Part shown: positions 1 through 11,700 of the stretch, in pieces
Numbering within the stretch: position 1 is the stretch's first letter
Layout: each line of letters starts with the position of its first letter
Assembly: GCF_001642955.1 (NCBI RefSeq)
Contig: NZ_LWSK01000001.1
Location: 124,001 to 188,000 of the forward strand
DNA: 64,000 nucleotides
Source of the DNA: Rubripirellula obstinata
GTDB lineage: Bacteria > Planctomycetota > Planctomycetia > Pirellulales > Pirellulaceae
Direction: 5' to 3'
Made by a program: the position numbers and the translations under genes
The notes under the pieces: generated by a model
What the model was told of the DNA's origin: nothing
Databases searched by the model: none
The model's input: only the letters and a program-made list of their open reading frames with translations

Positions 1-91
1 GCCACGATCTACTTTCAACTGAAACCTGGGGGCCAGCTATGGGAGAGCGCGGTGGGGCAGTTCAGGGAATTTGTTTGGTCAAGCTCTGACG

Positions 92-2050
<1,959 letters not shown>

Positions 2051-2225
2051 GCGGGGCTTCAACGTGTTGGAGAAAGAACGAACAAGGGACATCGATTGCC
2101 CACAGTCTAACGAAATACTCCATGTCGTTGGTGCCCTCAAGCAAGACACGTCAACAATGTCGTTCCGACAGTGTTACCAGAGTCGATGTCGAAACGGTGC
2201 TGCGAATGTTCCGCTGTGCGACGGC

Positions 2226-3224
2226 TTACGCGTTTCGATTCTTCTGCGGGCGTCTTGGTTTGCCGCCGGCGATGAATTTTTGCATGGGTGCGGGTAGCGG
2301 GGAGTGGAACGTTAGGTCTTCGCCGGTAACGGGATGGGTGAAACCGAGTGTCTTTGCGTGCAGGGCGATTCGTTTGCGGACCCAACGCGGGTGAGTTGCT
2401 TTTTCGGTTTCGTATCGTGGGTCGCCTAAAACAGGATGCCCGTTGCTGGCGAAGTGGACTCGGATTTGATTTCGTTTGCCGGTTTCCAAAACCGCTTCGA
2501 CCAGCGTGGTGTCGTCGAATCGTTTATCGACCTTGAAATGCGTGATCGCTTCTTCGGTATCTTTCGATGGCGGTGCCTCGAATCGATCCAGGTTTTTGCC
2601 GGTCTTTAAGTGCGATGTGAACGTGCCTTCATCTTTTTCGACCAAACCGGCCACGATCGCAGCGTAGACTCGACGCGGTTTCTTGGCCTTGAATTGTTCG
2701 ATCAACAGCTCACCCACGGCATCATGTTTGCCGAAAACCAGCAACCCGCTGACGCTTCGATCTAATCGATGCACCAGAGCGGCTTCGCGATTACGTCGCG
2801 AATGGCTGATGTAGACCGACACTCGCTGCCACAGCGTATTGGTTTCCTCGCCTTGATCGGTTGGCACCGTCAGCGTCCCGGCGGCTTTGTCGACAACGAT
2901 CAAATCGTCATCCTCGAAGATCACTGAAAAGGTGCGATCATCCCAGCGAGGTTTCTTTTTTTCGCGATAGCGTTGATCCGGGTTGTATCGCAGCGAAACG
3001 ACGTTGCCTTCGGTGACTGGTGTCCCGGCGTCAAGGCAGGTGACGCCATCGATCGACACGCAGTCGTAATCGAACATGCCTTTGACTTGGCTGTGCGAGG
3101 ATCCGCTCAACTGGCGAACGACGGCATCAACGCGACCAGCGGTGGTGGCGTCAACGGTGGCGGAGAGGTTTTTCATCGGTGATTCCGTCTGAGTTTTCTT
3201 CGGTGTTTTCATCTGAGTTTTCAT
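2226..3224 (-). CDS. RluA-family RNA pseudouridine synthase
   Basis: Isomerises uridine to pseudouridine in rRNA or tRNA. The N-terminal part (about residues 25-85) reads like an S4 RNA-binding domain, and the catalytic domain carries the family signature HRLDRSVSGLLVF at about residues 152-164, with the catalytic aspartate in HRLD. A second conserved stretch, GKRNQIRVHFASNGHPVLGD, lies near residue 255. Several in-frame ATGs lie at the 5' end (3224, 3212, 3176); the longest is given, but the start at 3176 (MKNLSATV) is just as likely because the first 16 residues are Lys/Thr-rich and unconserved. The C-terminus ends in basic residues. The exact target uridine cannot be told from sequence; it belongs to the RluC/RluD-like branch rather than TruC with certainty only at family level. 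Confidence 0.92.
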   Translation of the reverse strand: MKTQMKTPKKTQTESPMKNLSATVDATTAGRVDAVVRQLSGSSHSQVKGMFDYDCVSIDGVTCLDAGTPVTEGNVVSLRYNPDQRYREKKKPRWDDRTFSVIFEDDDLIVVDKAAGTLTVPTDQGEETNTLWQRVSVYISHSRRNREAALVHRLDRSVSGLLVFGKHDAVGELLIEQFKAKKPRRVYAAIVAGLVEKDEGTFTSHLKTGKNLDRFEAPPSKDTEEAITHFKVDKRFDDTTLVEAVLETGKRNQIRVHFASNGHPVLGDPRYETEKATHPRWVRKRIALHAKTLGFTHPVTGEDLTFHSPLPAPMQKFIAGGKPRRPQKNRNA

Positions 3225-4044
3225 CTGGCGCAGTGTAACAAGGTTGACTGATTCCAGAAGTAATCGTGTACAATTGGAGTTCGCCCTGGGCCGCTAAATC
3301 ATTGGGGTTGACTGCATTTACGTGGTTTAGTTTTGCATTCCTGTTCAACAGGCCGGAGGCCGACACATTTTTGCCGGTGCGTCAGCCACCGGAATGATTG
3401 AGACAAGAACCGCTAGCCCGGAGGGCGACACAACGAAGGCAATCTGCCGCCCTCTGGGCTATTGGATTCGCTTTTTCCGTGGACCGGTGGCTTGACGCCA
3501 CCGGCAAAGATCTGCCGCCCTCTGGGCTAAGACCTTCGATGGTGAGACAGGATAAAAACGGCGCAAGCCGATAACTCCACAACCCCAAACTTTTAGCGGA
3601 CCAGGCGATGCCCCAATGCCACTTACGATAGCCCCGGACGGGGCGTCAGCACGGTGCCGTGGGCTTTGGCCCACGGGAGCCAAACGCAGCAAAAACCCAA
3701 GCCCCGGCAGGGGCGGCAGCGAGCATTCATCGGTTCGATTACCCCTCCGGGGCAAACCATCTTTTCTGGTCGGCCACCGGCAAAGTGCTATGACCCCTCC
3801 GGGGCAGTTCAGTGTTGAAAGCAAGTGCCATTAGGCGATGCCCACGCGGTTCGGCGGTTGAGTGCCACATTATGCCGCAATCAAAACCGGGAAGTTGTTT
3901 CGTGACAGTTCCTTAGGCTCGACCTCTCCCAAGAGGAGAAGTAAAATACCGCGAAAAACCCCAGTTTTCAAAACAGTTGACGGCTATTGGGTGGCGTTCA
4001 ACGAGAAGTGTCGGAAAAAGTGACTATAAAAATTCGCACGTTCC
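3225..4044. repeat. 820-bp intergenic mosaic of dispersed repeats
   Basis: No convincing gene. The stretch is built from pieces found elsewhere in the window. 3411-3460 holds an inverted pair (gctagcccggagggcgac against gccgccctctgggcta), with ccaccgg/ccggtgg arms around it. 3543-3600 is the reverse complement of 16991-17044 (shared core ggcgcaagccgat / atcggcttacgcc). 3601-3860 matches 62360-62525 (gccccggacggggcgtcagc with acggtgccgtgggc) and is bracketed by ggcgatgcccc fragments of the GTTTAACCGCG family. 3884-3914 is a reversed copy of the ggaactgtcccgaa element seen at 41067, 46756, 48148 and 62183. 3950-4035 resembles 41268-41300 and 41464-41490, and gactataaaaattcg (4022-4036) recurs at 17328-17342. 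Confidence 0.8.
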
Positions 4045-4326
4045 TCAGCCGCCGTAAAAACACAAATAGGCAGTCGGTGTTTTGACCTTCACTTGAAACT
4101 TAACGTTCGCTTCGACGTTGAACTCGGTGCCGCTGGCGTAGGTCTTGAATTCGGATTCGCCGGGCAGTCGAACCTCCAGCGAGCCTGAGGTCACTTTCAT
4201 TAATTCGGTTTCGCTGGTGCCAAATTCGTATTCACCAACTTGCATGATGCCAGAGGTTGCACGACCTTCGGTGTTTTCAAAACCAATCGACATGACGCGA
4301 CCTTCAAAATACTCGTTGACTTGCAT
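4045..4326 (-). CDS. ppnP: Pyrimidine/purine nucleoside phosphorylase (PpnP, DUF1255)
   Basis: Small cupin-fold enzyme that phosphorolyses many nucleosides to base plus ribose-1-phosphate. The 93-residue protein matches the family over its whole length: NEYFEGRVMSIGFENTEGRA at the start, then MQVGEYEF, LPGESEFKTYASGTEFNV in the middle, and TPTAYLCFYGG at the very end, which is the typical C-terminal YLC-Y motif. Length is that of the family (about 94). The start ATG at 4326 is the only sensible one. The gene is monocistronic between repeat DNA on its 3' side and a hairpin-forming element (4388-4452) on its 5' side. Confidence 0.93.
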   Translation of the reverse strand: MQVNEYFEGRVMSIGFENTEGRATSGIMQVGEYEFGTSETELMKVTSGSLEVRLPGESEFKTYASGTEFNVEANVKFQVKVKTPTAYLCFYGG

Positions 4327-4387
4327 CGTTCTCGGTATCCTTTGTAGACGTTAGGAATTGGCCCGAAGCAATTCGCCGATTTCTAAA

Positions 4388-4452
4388 TCCGAACGCGTGA
4401 GCGAGCGATTTTGTTGAACGCGGAAATCCCGCGTTTATGCGTTCGGGTTGGG
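4388..4452. repeat. GAACGCG...CGCGTTCGGGTTGGG hairpin element, copy 1
   Basis: Imperfect inverted repeat: ccgaacgcg on the left pairs with cgcgtt...gcgttcggg on the right around a central cgcggaaatcccgcg stem. A second copy lies at 46491-46566 (cccaaccc gaacgcg ... acgcgttcgggttgggg). Both copies sit close to the 5' side of minus-strand genes. Function unknown. Confidence 0.6.
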
Positions 4453-4546
4453 ATTGGGCGGGATCTATTATTATGAAGTTGCTTTGGGAGAATTGCTTCG
4501 TTTTGTTTACTCAATTTCCTACCACTTTAACCGCAGGAATAATTTG

Positions 4547-5035
4547 ATGCTTCGATTGATCGCAGTAATTTCGTTGATGTGCTTTTCTGGATTGACCGTC
4601 AATGCAGACGAATCAACACCTACGGAATCTAGCAATGATGTTCGTGGCCAACAGCTTGCGAGCTACCTGTCAGGCAAGAAATTTGTTGGGCGGTTCACCG
4701 TTGACGGTTCGACCAAGTTTGATCCCAAAGTGGAAGAGTATGTCATTAGCAATTGTGAGAAAATGCCCGCTGATGACATGTATCGTTTGAAAGCTCGGAT
4801 CAAGTATGGCAACGTGGACCAAGAAGTGCCGTTGGAGATCAAGATTTTGTTTGCCGGTGAAACGCCCGTCATCACACTCGATTCAATGTGGATCCCCGGC
4901 ATGGGAACGTTCGATGCACGAGTGCTGATCCGCCGCGATCGTTACAGCGGCACGTGGCAGCATGATGCCAAGGGCGGGCATTTATTCGGCATGCTTGAAG
5001 TTGCCGAGGCTGACGAAGACGAAGACGAAGAGTGA
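4547..5035 (+). CDS. Secreted protein of unknown function
   Basis: I do not recognise a family. From the ATG at 4547 the product is 162 residues, beginning with a Sec-type signal peptide (MLRLIAVISLMCFSGLTVNA, likely cut after NA). A longer reading frame extends 33 codons upstream but that part lacks a signal and overlaps the hairpin element at 4388-4452, so the internal ATG is preferred. The mature part is mixed alpha/beta with a motif SMWIPGMGTFDARVLIRRDRYSGTWQH and ends in an acidic tail (ADEDEDEE). Residues around 105-140 look like a small beta-rich domain. It is probably periplasmic. The gene converges on the minus-strand isomerase-like gene with only 9 bp between stops. Confidence 0.75.
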   Translation: MLRLIAVISLMCFSGLTVNADESTPTESSNDVRGQQLASYLSGKKFVGRFTVDGSTKFDPKVEEYVISNCEKMPADDMYRLKARIKYGNVDQEVPLEIKILFAGETPVITLDSMWIPGMGTFDARVLIRRDRYSGTWQHDAKGGHLFGMLEVAEADEDEDEE

Positions 5036-5044
5036 AGGCCGAAG

Positions 5045-5950
5045 TTACATCGACTTCAGGTAAGCGATGCTCTGCTGGACGCTTGCCAGTGCATCGGGCG
5101 ACTGATCTTGTTCGATGTGGCAATGTTCGACGCCAGCTTTTTCCGCCGCCTCGATGATCGGTTCCATGTCGATGATGCCGTCACCGATTTCCTCGAACGC
5201 GTCGACTGAAACGCCGTCGTAGCTTGGTAACTTGGTTGCCTTATTCAAATCCTTCAAGTGCAATTGCGACACACGCGAACCCAACCGATTGATTAGTTCC
5301 GCCGGATCTTCGCCACCGACGACCACCCAAAAAACATCGACCTCGAACTTCATGTCCGGCGAAAATTCGTTGATCATGATTTCGTAGCCGCAGTTGGGCT
5401 CGGCATCCTCTTCTTTACCGATCGGCTTGAACTCAAACGCATGGTTGTGATAGCTCAATTGAATTCCGGCATCCTTCGCCTTCTCGGCCGCACGATTGCA
5501 ATTTTCGCAAACGCGTTTGTAGTCATCCAGTGATGTGCGGAAAGTGTCGGGCAGGTAGGGGATGACCAAGTGCGACAGCCCGACGTCATTCGCTTTTTCG
5601 AGCACTGTGTCGAATGCGTCATCATCGCCAGTATCATTGTTGACGATGGAATCGCTATTGAAGTGCGACGAGTTTAGTTTTAAACCAAACTCGCTGGCAG
5701 CTTCGATCATCGGACGGCAATTCGGAAACCCATAGGGTTCGACTTGATAAAACCCAGCTTCGGCAACTGCTTTTAGGGTCGCCTTTACATCCTGTTTGAT
5801 TTCGTTTCGCAGAGTGTAAAGCTGGATGCCGATTTGTTGGCGATACCGGTTGTCAGGGTCCATTGCATGCAGCCAGTTTGGAACCGAAATCGACGCGGTG
5901 GCACCGCCAGCGGCGGCACCAAGTGCGGTCATAAATTGACGTCGTTTCAT
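5045..5950 (-). CDS. Tat-exported sugar phosphate isomerase/epimerase-like TIM-barrel protein
   Basis: AP-endonuclease-2/xylose-isomerase-like TIM barrel protein of 301 residues. The N-terminus MKRRQFMTALGAAAGGATAS is a short twin-arginine-type signal, so it is likely exported folded to the periplasm. The barrel begins at about residue 40 (IGIQLYTLRNEI), and carries family landmarks: YHNHAFEF (about residue 168), a conserved glutamate-aspartate pair MKFEVDVFW (about 205), SQLHLKDL (about 235) and VEHCHIEQDQSPD near the end, which supply the metal-binding Glu/Asp/His set. Paralogues of this type are numerous in planctomycetes and usually act on sugars such as myo-inositol or keto-sugar derivatives, but the substrate here is not known. 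It is alone on its strand. Confidence 0.9.
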   Translation of the reverse strand: MKRRQFMTALGAAAGGATASISVPNWLHAMDPDNRYRQQIGIQLYTLRNEIKQDVKATLKAVAEAGFYQVEPYGFPNCRPMIEAASEFGLKLNSSHFNSDSIVNNDTGDDDAFDTVLEKANDVGLSHLVIPYLPDTFRTSLDDYKRVCENCNRAAEKAKDAGIQLSYHNHAFEFKPIGKEEDAEPNCGYEIMINEFSPDMKFEVDVFWVVVGGEDPAELINRLGSRVSQLHLKDLNKATKLPSYDGVSVDAFEEIGDGIIDMEPIIEAAEKAGVEHCHIEQDQSPDALASVQQSIAYLKSM

Positions 5951-6110
5951 AAAACTGATTTAAGTTTGAATCGTTTGGATTGGTGAGTCGCGCGAACCAA
6001 ATTGTACACCGAAATCCGCTGGCAGCGACACTCGCGACAACCGGCCAACGATTCACGTCTGCGGATCAATTCAGCTCAATGGCTCAGCTTTAATAGGGCA
6101 GCTAAATGGC

Positions 6111-7502
6111 TCAGCGGCATTTTCCAATCGCGTGAAGTTCGAAACCGACTTTCGACAATTTCTGATGATCCAATAAATTACGACCATCAAAGACGAACGC
6201 GGGTTGCTGCATCGCTTGGAAGATTCGATCAAAATCCAGTTCCTTGAATTCATCCCATTCTGTCAAAACAGCGATGGCGTGGGCATCCTTGGACGCTTCG
6301 TAGCAATCAGAAACCACAGTCACGTTTTGCTCGATTAGCCGCTTGTCGTTTTCGCTGATTTGTCCCTGCATGTCACTGCAGGCCGCCGTCAATTCGGCGC
6401 GAATTGATTTCTCGGGCACCTGGGGATCATAGATCGTCAAACGTGCTCGTTCGCGAAGCAGGTCGCGGCAGACATAGATTGCCGCTGATTCACGTGTATC
6501 GTTGGTGTCTTTCTTGAACGCGAATCCCCAGACGGCAATTTTCTTGTCGCTGACCGTATTGAACAGAGTCTTGACGATCCGTTCGCTGAAGCGTTGCTTT
6601 TGGTGATCGTTCATGATGACCACTTGTTCCCAATACGCAGCGACTTCGCGCAGCCCAAAGTGCTCGCACAGGTAGACGAGGTTTAGGATATCTTTTTGGA
6701 AACAACTGCCACCAAAACCGATCGACGCTTTTAAGAACTTTGGTCCGATGCGAGAGTCGGTTCCGATCGCTCGTGCGACTTCGTCAACATCCGCACCGGT
6801 CGCTTCGCACAATGCAGAAATCGCATTGATTGACGAAACCCGCTGAGCCAAAAATGCATTGGCGGTCAGTTTCGACAACTCACTGCTCCACAGATTGGTT
6901 GTCAAAATCCGATCGCGATCAATCCAGTGAGCGTAAACGTCGCACAGTGCTTTGATTGACTCCGGTGATTCACCACCGATCAAAACTCGGTCGGGATCCA
7001 GCAGATCTTCGACTGCGGTACCCTCGGCCAAGAACTCTGGATTGCTGAGCACATCAAAGGTGGCTCCGTTGCCCGAGCTGGACAGGATCCGCTTCACCGC
7101 TTCGGCTGTTCGGACGGGCAGCGTCGATTTCTCAACAACAATTTTGTGTCCTTTGGAAACCTTCGCGATTTGGCGTGCACACTTTTCGATGAACTCCAAG
7201 TTGGCAGCCCGGCCTGCACCAATTCCGAACGTTTTGGTCGGCGTGTTGACCGAGATAAAGATCATGTCGGCTTCGGCAATCGCTTCGTCAACGTTGGTCG
7301 AAAAGGTCAAATTGCGACCGCGAGCTTCCTTGACCACTTCATCCAGGCCAGGCTCGTAGATGGGCAAGTTGTCGGAATTCCAGGCGTCGATGCGAGCTTG
7401 ATTGAGATCGACAACGTGAACGGGAATATCAGGACACTGCTTGGCAATCATCGCCATCGTGGGACCGCCGACGTAACCAGCACCAATGCAACAGATCTTC
7501 AT
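6111..7502 (-). CDS. ugd: UDP-glucose 6-dehydrogenase, animal-like type
   Basis: Oxidises UDP-glucose twice to UDP-glucuronate with two NAD+, feeding polysaccharide synthesis. The 463-residue protein has the N-terminal Rossmann motif GAGYVGGP (residues 7-14), the [20 protein letters not shown] stretch, [22 protein letters not shown], and the catalytic FGGSCFQKD with the nucleophilic cysteine near residue 267. The C-terminal domain has [14 protein letters not shown] and FDGRN. Throughout, wording is much closer to animal UGDH (for example [21 protein letters not shown]-like stretch) than to the shorter KfiD/Ugd type of enterobacteria, from memory of those sequences. Start ATG at 7502 places the Rossmann strand right at the N-terminus. 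Monocistronic. Confidence 0.95.
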   Translation of the reverse strand: MKICCIGAGYVGGPTMAMIAKQCPDIPVHVVDLNQARIDAWNSDNLPIYEPGLDEVVKEARGRNLTFSTNVDEAIAEADMIFISVNTPTKTFGIGAGRAANLEFIEKCARQIAKVSKGHKIVVEKSTLPVRTAEAVKRILSSSGNGATFDVLSNPEFLAEGTAVEDLLDPDRVLIGGESPESIKALCDVYAHWIDRDRILTTNLWSSELSKLTANAFLAQRVSSINAISALCEATGADVDEVARAIGTDSRIGPKFLKASIGFGGSCFQKDILNLVYLCEHFGLREVAAYWEQVVIMNDHQKQRFSERIVKTLFNTVSDKKIAVWGFAFKKDTNDTRESAAIYVCRDLLRERARLTIYDPQVPEKSIRAELTAACSDMQGQISENDKRLIEQNVTVVSDCYEASKDAHAIAVLTEWDEFKELDFDRIFQAMQQPAFVFDGRNLLDHQKLSKVGFELHAIGKCR

Positions 7503-7844
7503 AGTGAATCAATGGGCACGTTTTGAGTGCCCCAGTACAGGGAATTGAATAGCGTGAGAGCGAAAAAGTGACGTGAGATCGCGGATTCAGCAAGGCAATG
7601 AACCCACTGGTGAACCAGGAAACGGTTCTCAAGCACGAATTTCCGCCCCAATGATAATTGCTGGAAATTTACATGCACGTACGTTTGTGTAGTACCAAGC
7701 CGCAAACCTTGCAAAATGCTTCGATGGAGAAACCGGTGCAATCGTTAGGAATGCTGCCATCGACCTACGAGCGGCCTAGGGGAGCTTGCGATGCCGAAAA
7801 GGGTATCAGAGAATCTTCCGACATGGCGAAAAAACTGCGATTCA
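7503..7844. other. Intergenic region between divergent ugd and lipoprotein genes
   Basis: Divergent upstream region of the UDP-glucose dehydrogenase (minus) and the lipoprotein gene (plus). I see no repeat-family member and no convincing promoter or RNA. Open frames run through it but show no family match and overlap the lipoprotein gene in another frame. Confidence 0.5.
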
Positions 7845-8420
7845 ATGCACCGATCTTGCTGCCCAAAACTGCCCATCGCGCTGCCCGCCACTCTTGGGTT
7901 TCTTCTTTTCGCTTCCGGTTGCGGGATTGATCCAGAAACGCTTGATTCGCTGACTCAAGTCGTTAATCGCAATTCTGACGCGGGATTGGTGCAAGGTAAC
8001 AGCGACCTGTCTGATTCATTTTCGCAGTCCATCGACAATCAGGGTGGTCGGGTGAACACCGGAAGCGGTGATGATTCTCTTTCCGCGGCCCATTCTTTTA
8101 AACCGCTTTACCCGGACCGCGAGAATCCTTTTGTTTATCCGTCCGACGTGGACACCAGTACCGCTGCACCGACCAGCACCTCGGTGGCCGAGATTCAGGT
8201 CATGGGGTTTGCAAATGTTCAGTCCGGCGGAATGTCAGTGAACGGGACTTCTAGTATTCCGTCAGGTGAATCCAAGGTTTTGCTAAAGACGAATCATGGT
8301 ATCAAATCGCTTGCTGTTGGTGATCAAGTCGGCCAAATCACTGTGCTGCGAATCGATCCACCGACCGTCGAATTAAAGATGGGGTCGCTGATCTGGACAG
8401 CGACAATGTTTGATCGGTAG
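7845..8420 (+). CDS. Putative lipoprotein of unknown function
   Basis: The ATG at 7845 gives 191 residues starting MHRSCCPKLPIALPATLGF and continuing to the lipobox LFASGC, so the mature protein should be lipid-anchored at the cysteine near residue 26. A longer frame from 7791 would place the lipobox too far from the N-terminus. The mature half is Ser/Asp/Asn-rich and looks disordered (about residues 30-110); the C-terminal 60 residues (VLLKTNHGIKSLAVGDQVGQ, then VLRIDPPTVELKMGSLIWTA) look like a small beta domain resembling the C-domain of pilus/type II secretion accessory proteins, but that likeness is weak. It lies alone upstream of a palindromic repeat. Confidence 0.7.
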   Translation: MHRSCCPKLPIALPATLGFLLFASGCGIDPETLDSLTQVVNRNSDAGLVQGNSDLSDSFSQSIDNQGGRVNTGSGDDSLSAAHSFKPLYPDRENPFVYPSDVDTSTAAPTSTSVAEIQVMGFANVQSGGMSVNGTSSIPSGESKVLLKTNHGIKSLAVGDQVGQITVLRIDPPTVELKMGSLIWTATMFDR

Positions 8421-8440
8421 ACCGCAGAAGCACCCAGCGC

Positions 8441-8577
8441 CCTGAAGAGTATTGGTCCCGGAAAACAAGTGTAAATTTGTTTAACCGCGTTGGGCATCGC
8501 CCCGCGCGTCGTGCGGTCCCACAGCGCGCGGGGGATGCCCATGCCGTTAAACAATTTGGCAACCCTTCACTGCGTTA
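8441..8577. repeat. GTTTAACCGCG palindromic element, copy 1
   Basis: Inverted repeat whose left arm reads gtttaaccgcgttgggcatc then gccccgcgcg, and whose right arm returns as gcgcgcgggggatgccc and atgccgttaaac. The outer flank gaagagtattggtcccggaaaaca is shared with the copy at 15714-15852. It lies 20 bp past the lipoprotein gene and about 140 bp before the kinase gene. The rest of 8421-8719 shows no gene. Confidence 0.8.
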
Positions 8578-8719
8578 AGAAACACCACCATTCTGTGAAC
8601 TCTTGGATGTTTTGTGATCTTTAGCATTAACCGAGGACACCTCGGCTCTTATACTGGCACCGCTTCGTACCCATGTTAGTACGGATTGAAGTCATGAGTC
8701 TTTTGTTCCAGATCGCTAG

Positions 8720-11700
8720 ATGCCTGATTACCACGATTCCCTCGGCGCAGAGTTCTACGACTCGGATCGACCGACACCCGTTCGATGGCAAGGCGCAAAG
8801 GAAACGGTTTGCTCGCAGCGTCGGTATGATCCGCCTGTGCAAATAGGCGACGAGGTCGGGCACTTTGTCGTCGAGCATCTTTTGGGCTACGGCAGCAGTG
8901 GTTTTGTTTATCGAGCTACCGATCAACAAACCGGCCACCAGAATGCGATCAAGATTTTACGTCTGAACAATCAAGACGACGTGCTGCAGAACCGACACGG
9001 GTTCCGGCGAATGATGTCGATCGATCATCCGAACTTGGTCAAGGTTGATCAGATCTATCAGTTTGGCGATCAGACTTGCTTGGCAATGGAAGAGGTCTCT
9101 GGTGTGACCTTTGCCCGCAAAATGAAACAGTTGATGAAAATGCCCAAGCAAGAAGCTTTCGACATTCTGGCTGGTTTGCTTCGCGACTTCGGCACAGGCC
9201 TGGCCGTCATGCACGCAAACGGTTTGGTTCATCGCGACATCAAGCCTCATAACTTGATGGTCGATAGCAACGGTCGTGGAAAGATCATCGACTTTGGGTT
9301 GGTCGATCATTTCCACATCGATCAACAATTTGAGATGGACGGCTGGATCGACGGAATTCAATTCGGCAGCCGCGTTGGAACACCGCGATACTATGCGCCA
9401 GAAGTCATCTGGAGCAAACGTTATCTGCCATCGGGTGACATCTTTGCACTGGGCGTCGTTTTCACCGAATCGCTGAATCTGTTGGCAAGTGAAACGCAGT
9501 GGCAGCCCAATGCACTGGAGCCCAGTACACCGGATCCTAATGAACTGGATCCTAATGAACTGGAGATCAGTACACCGGACCCCAATGCGCTGGACCCCAA
9601 TGCACTGGATCTGGTCGATGCACCGGAGGTTCTTGATTCTGATATTCAGGGCAACGCAAATGAATTGCGAGAATCGTTGGTTGAATTGACAACGCTGGTG
9701 CCAGATTTGATTCACGATGCTTGCGTGTCGATGCTGGACCGGCATCCCAGCGAACGTCCCACGGCCATGCGAATTGCTCGGCTGGGGATGCCGCCGGGGC
9801 ACGTGATTGATTGGCCCGAGGAAGACGTCCTGGTCGGCCGGTCACGCGAACTGGAAATGATCAAAGCCTGGGTTGACGATATTTTCGATGGAAAGGTGTC
9901 TCGTTTACACATCAGCGGTGTTTCTGGGATTGGTAAAACCAGGCTTATCGAAGAGGCGATCCGCTACATCGAATCCCAGCGATGGGGGCAAGTGTTTTTT
10001 GGTCGCTGTCGGGCACGCGAGGACGCGCCGCTGCAGGCGTTCATGCAAATATGCGACTTGATCGCACATCGTTACGGCCAATCCGACCGCGATCCGATTA
10101 AATTGGATTACGTCAGTGCACGAGTGATTTGCCAGTCGTTTCCCGTGATGGGCACGATTGTAACGTCAGCGATACGACCAGAAACGATCACGAAAAATCG
10201 CGTGCATCATGTCGAGGAACCTCAAGATGATTCATCCGACATCGATGCCATCCCCACTCGTCACGAAGCGTTGGACGCCGCGATTGCGATTTGCGATCGG
10301 CTGCGGGATCTTGGGCCACTGTTTCTATTGATCGATGATACGCAGTGGGCCGACCGCGACAGCCTGAATGTTTTGGACCATTTGCGAAACTCGGACGAAG
10401 CTGGCAACGGCTTGGGAATGCTGACCCTTTCGCGTCGGGATCAGCAGCGACAAAAAGTGCCCGCCGATCAATGGATCCAACTGAAGAAATTAAACATCGA
10501 ACAAGGCGTGCAAGTGTTGCAGCTTGCCGCTGATCGTAATGACCTTGTGGTCGACCCAAGCGAGCTTCTGGCATTGTCGGCCGCCTGTGATGGTAGCCCG
10601 TTCCGATTGCAGGAGGTTGCCGAAGAGTTTTGTCCTGGTGGATTACTGTCAAGCGAACAGGCTCGCAGCGAATTCCTAAGCGATGTCGATCCCGCGGATC
10701 CGTCGAGTTCCTATGCGGTGATCGACCGGTTTTGGCGCAGGCGGGCTGGCGTCATGAGCGACGAAGCAAAACGCTTGCTGCCGTTGGTGGCAGCCGGTGG
10801 CAAAGTTTCCACCGCACAACTTGCCAAGCTGTCTGGTCTTGGCGACGCCGTGGACGCTGTCATTTCACAGCTTCATCGTGGCCGTTTGATTGTTGACGAA
10901 GCGACCGGTGGCGAGTGCATTTCAATCTTTCACGATCGAGTCGCCGATCAATTGATTGCGGGACTAAGTGAATCTGAAAAACGCAAGGCACATTTGGATT
11001 GGGCAAATCTGCTAATCAGCAGCGATGACCCTTCTCATGCAACACGGATTGCCGGCCACTTGTTTGCCGCGGACCGACCGCGGCAAGCGGTTCATTTTGC
11101 GATTCTTGCGGCCGAGAAAGCCGAGTTGCTGGTCGCGAAAACCGAATCCGGACGCTGGTACAAAAAAGCAGCCGATCACACCGAAGGTGACGAGAAAACG
11201 CACCTGCTAGGCTTGGCAGCCAAGGCATACCACGAAGCCGACCAACCATCGTTGGCCGCAAAGTGTTATCTCGAATTAGCAGATCTGACGGCCGGCCAAG
11301 AACGACGGCGATACCAAGAATTGGCCGTGATTTTGAATATTCAAAGCGGTCGTTTTTCGATCGTGCGACAACAGCTCGCTGAATTGGCAACTCATTTAAA
11401 CCTGCCGTTGCCCAAGCCAGCAATCAAAACGTACGCATCGCTCGCAATCGGTATGGCTCGACTGAAATGGATGCAGCGGAATGATGACAAAGGCAATTCC
11501 TTCGCTGCAGTTGCACAACGTTTTGGTATCGGAACCGACTGCCTGTGCGATGATGAATTAACTGAAACCCAGCGTGCCAATCGGCGACGTCTGAACCTTT
11601 GCAACCAACTCGCTCGTCCGCTTAGCATGTTCTACGCACTCTACAGCGCCGAACTGAATGTGACGGCGGCGGGGTTGGTGAAAGAATTGGGAACCGACGA

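Noticed and set aside
8957-9802. 281-codon open frame on the minus strand
   Set aside because: Overlaps the kinase domain, which has intact catalytic motifs on the plus strand; the shadow has repeated IRIQFIRI text from the coding repeats.
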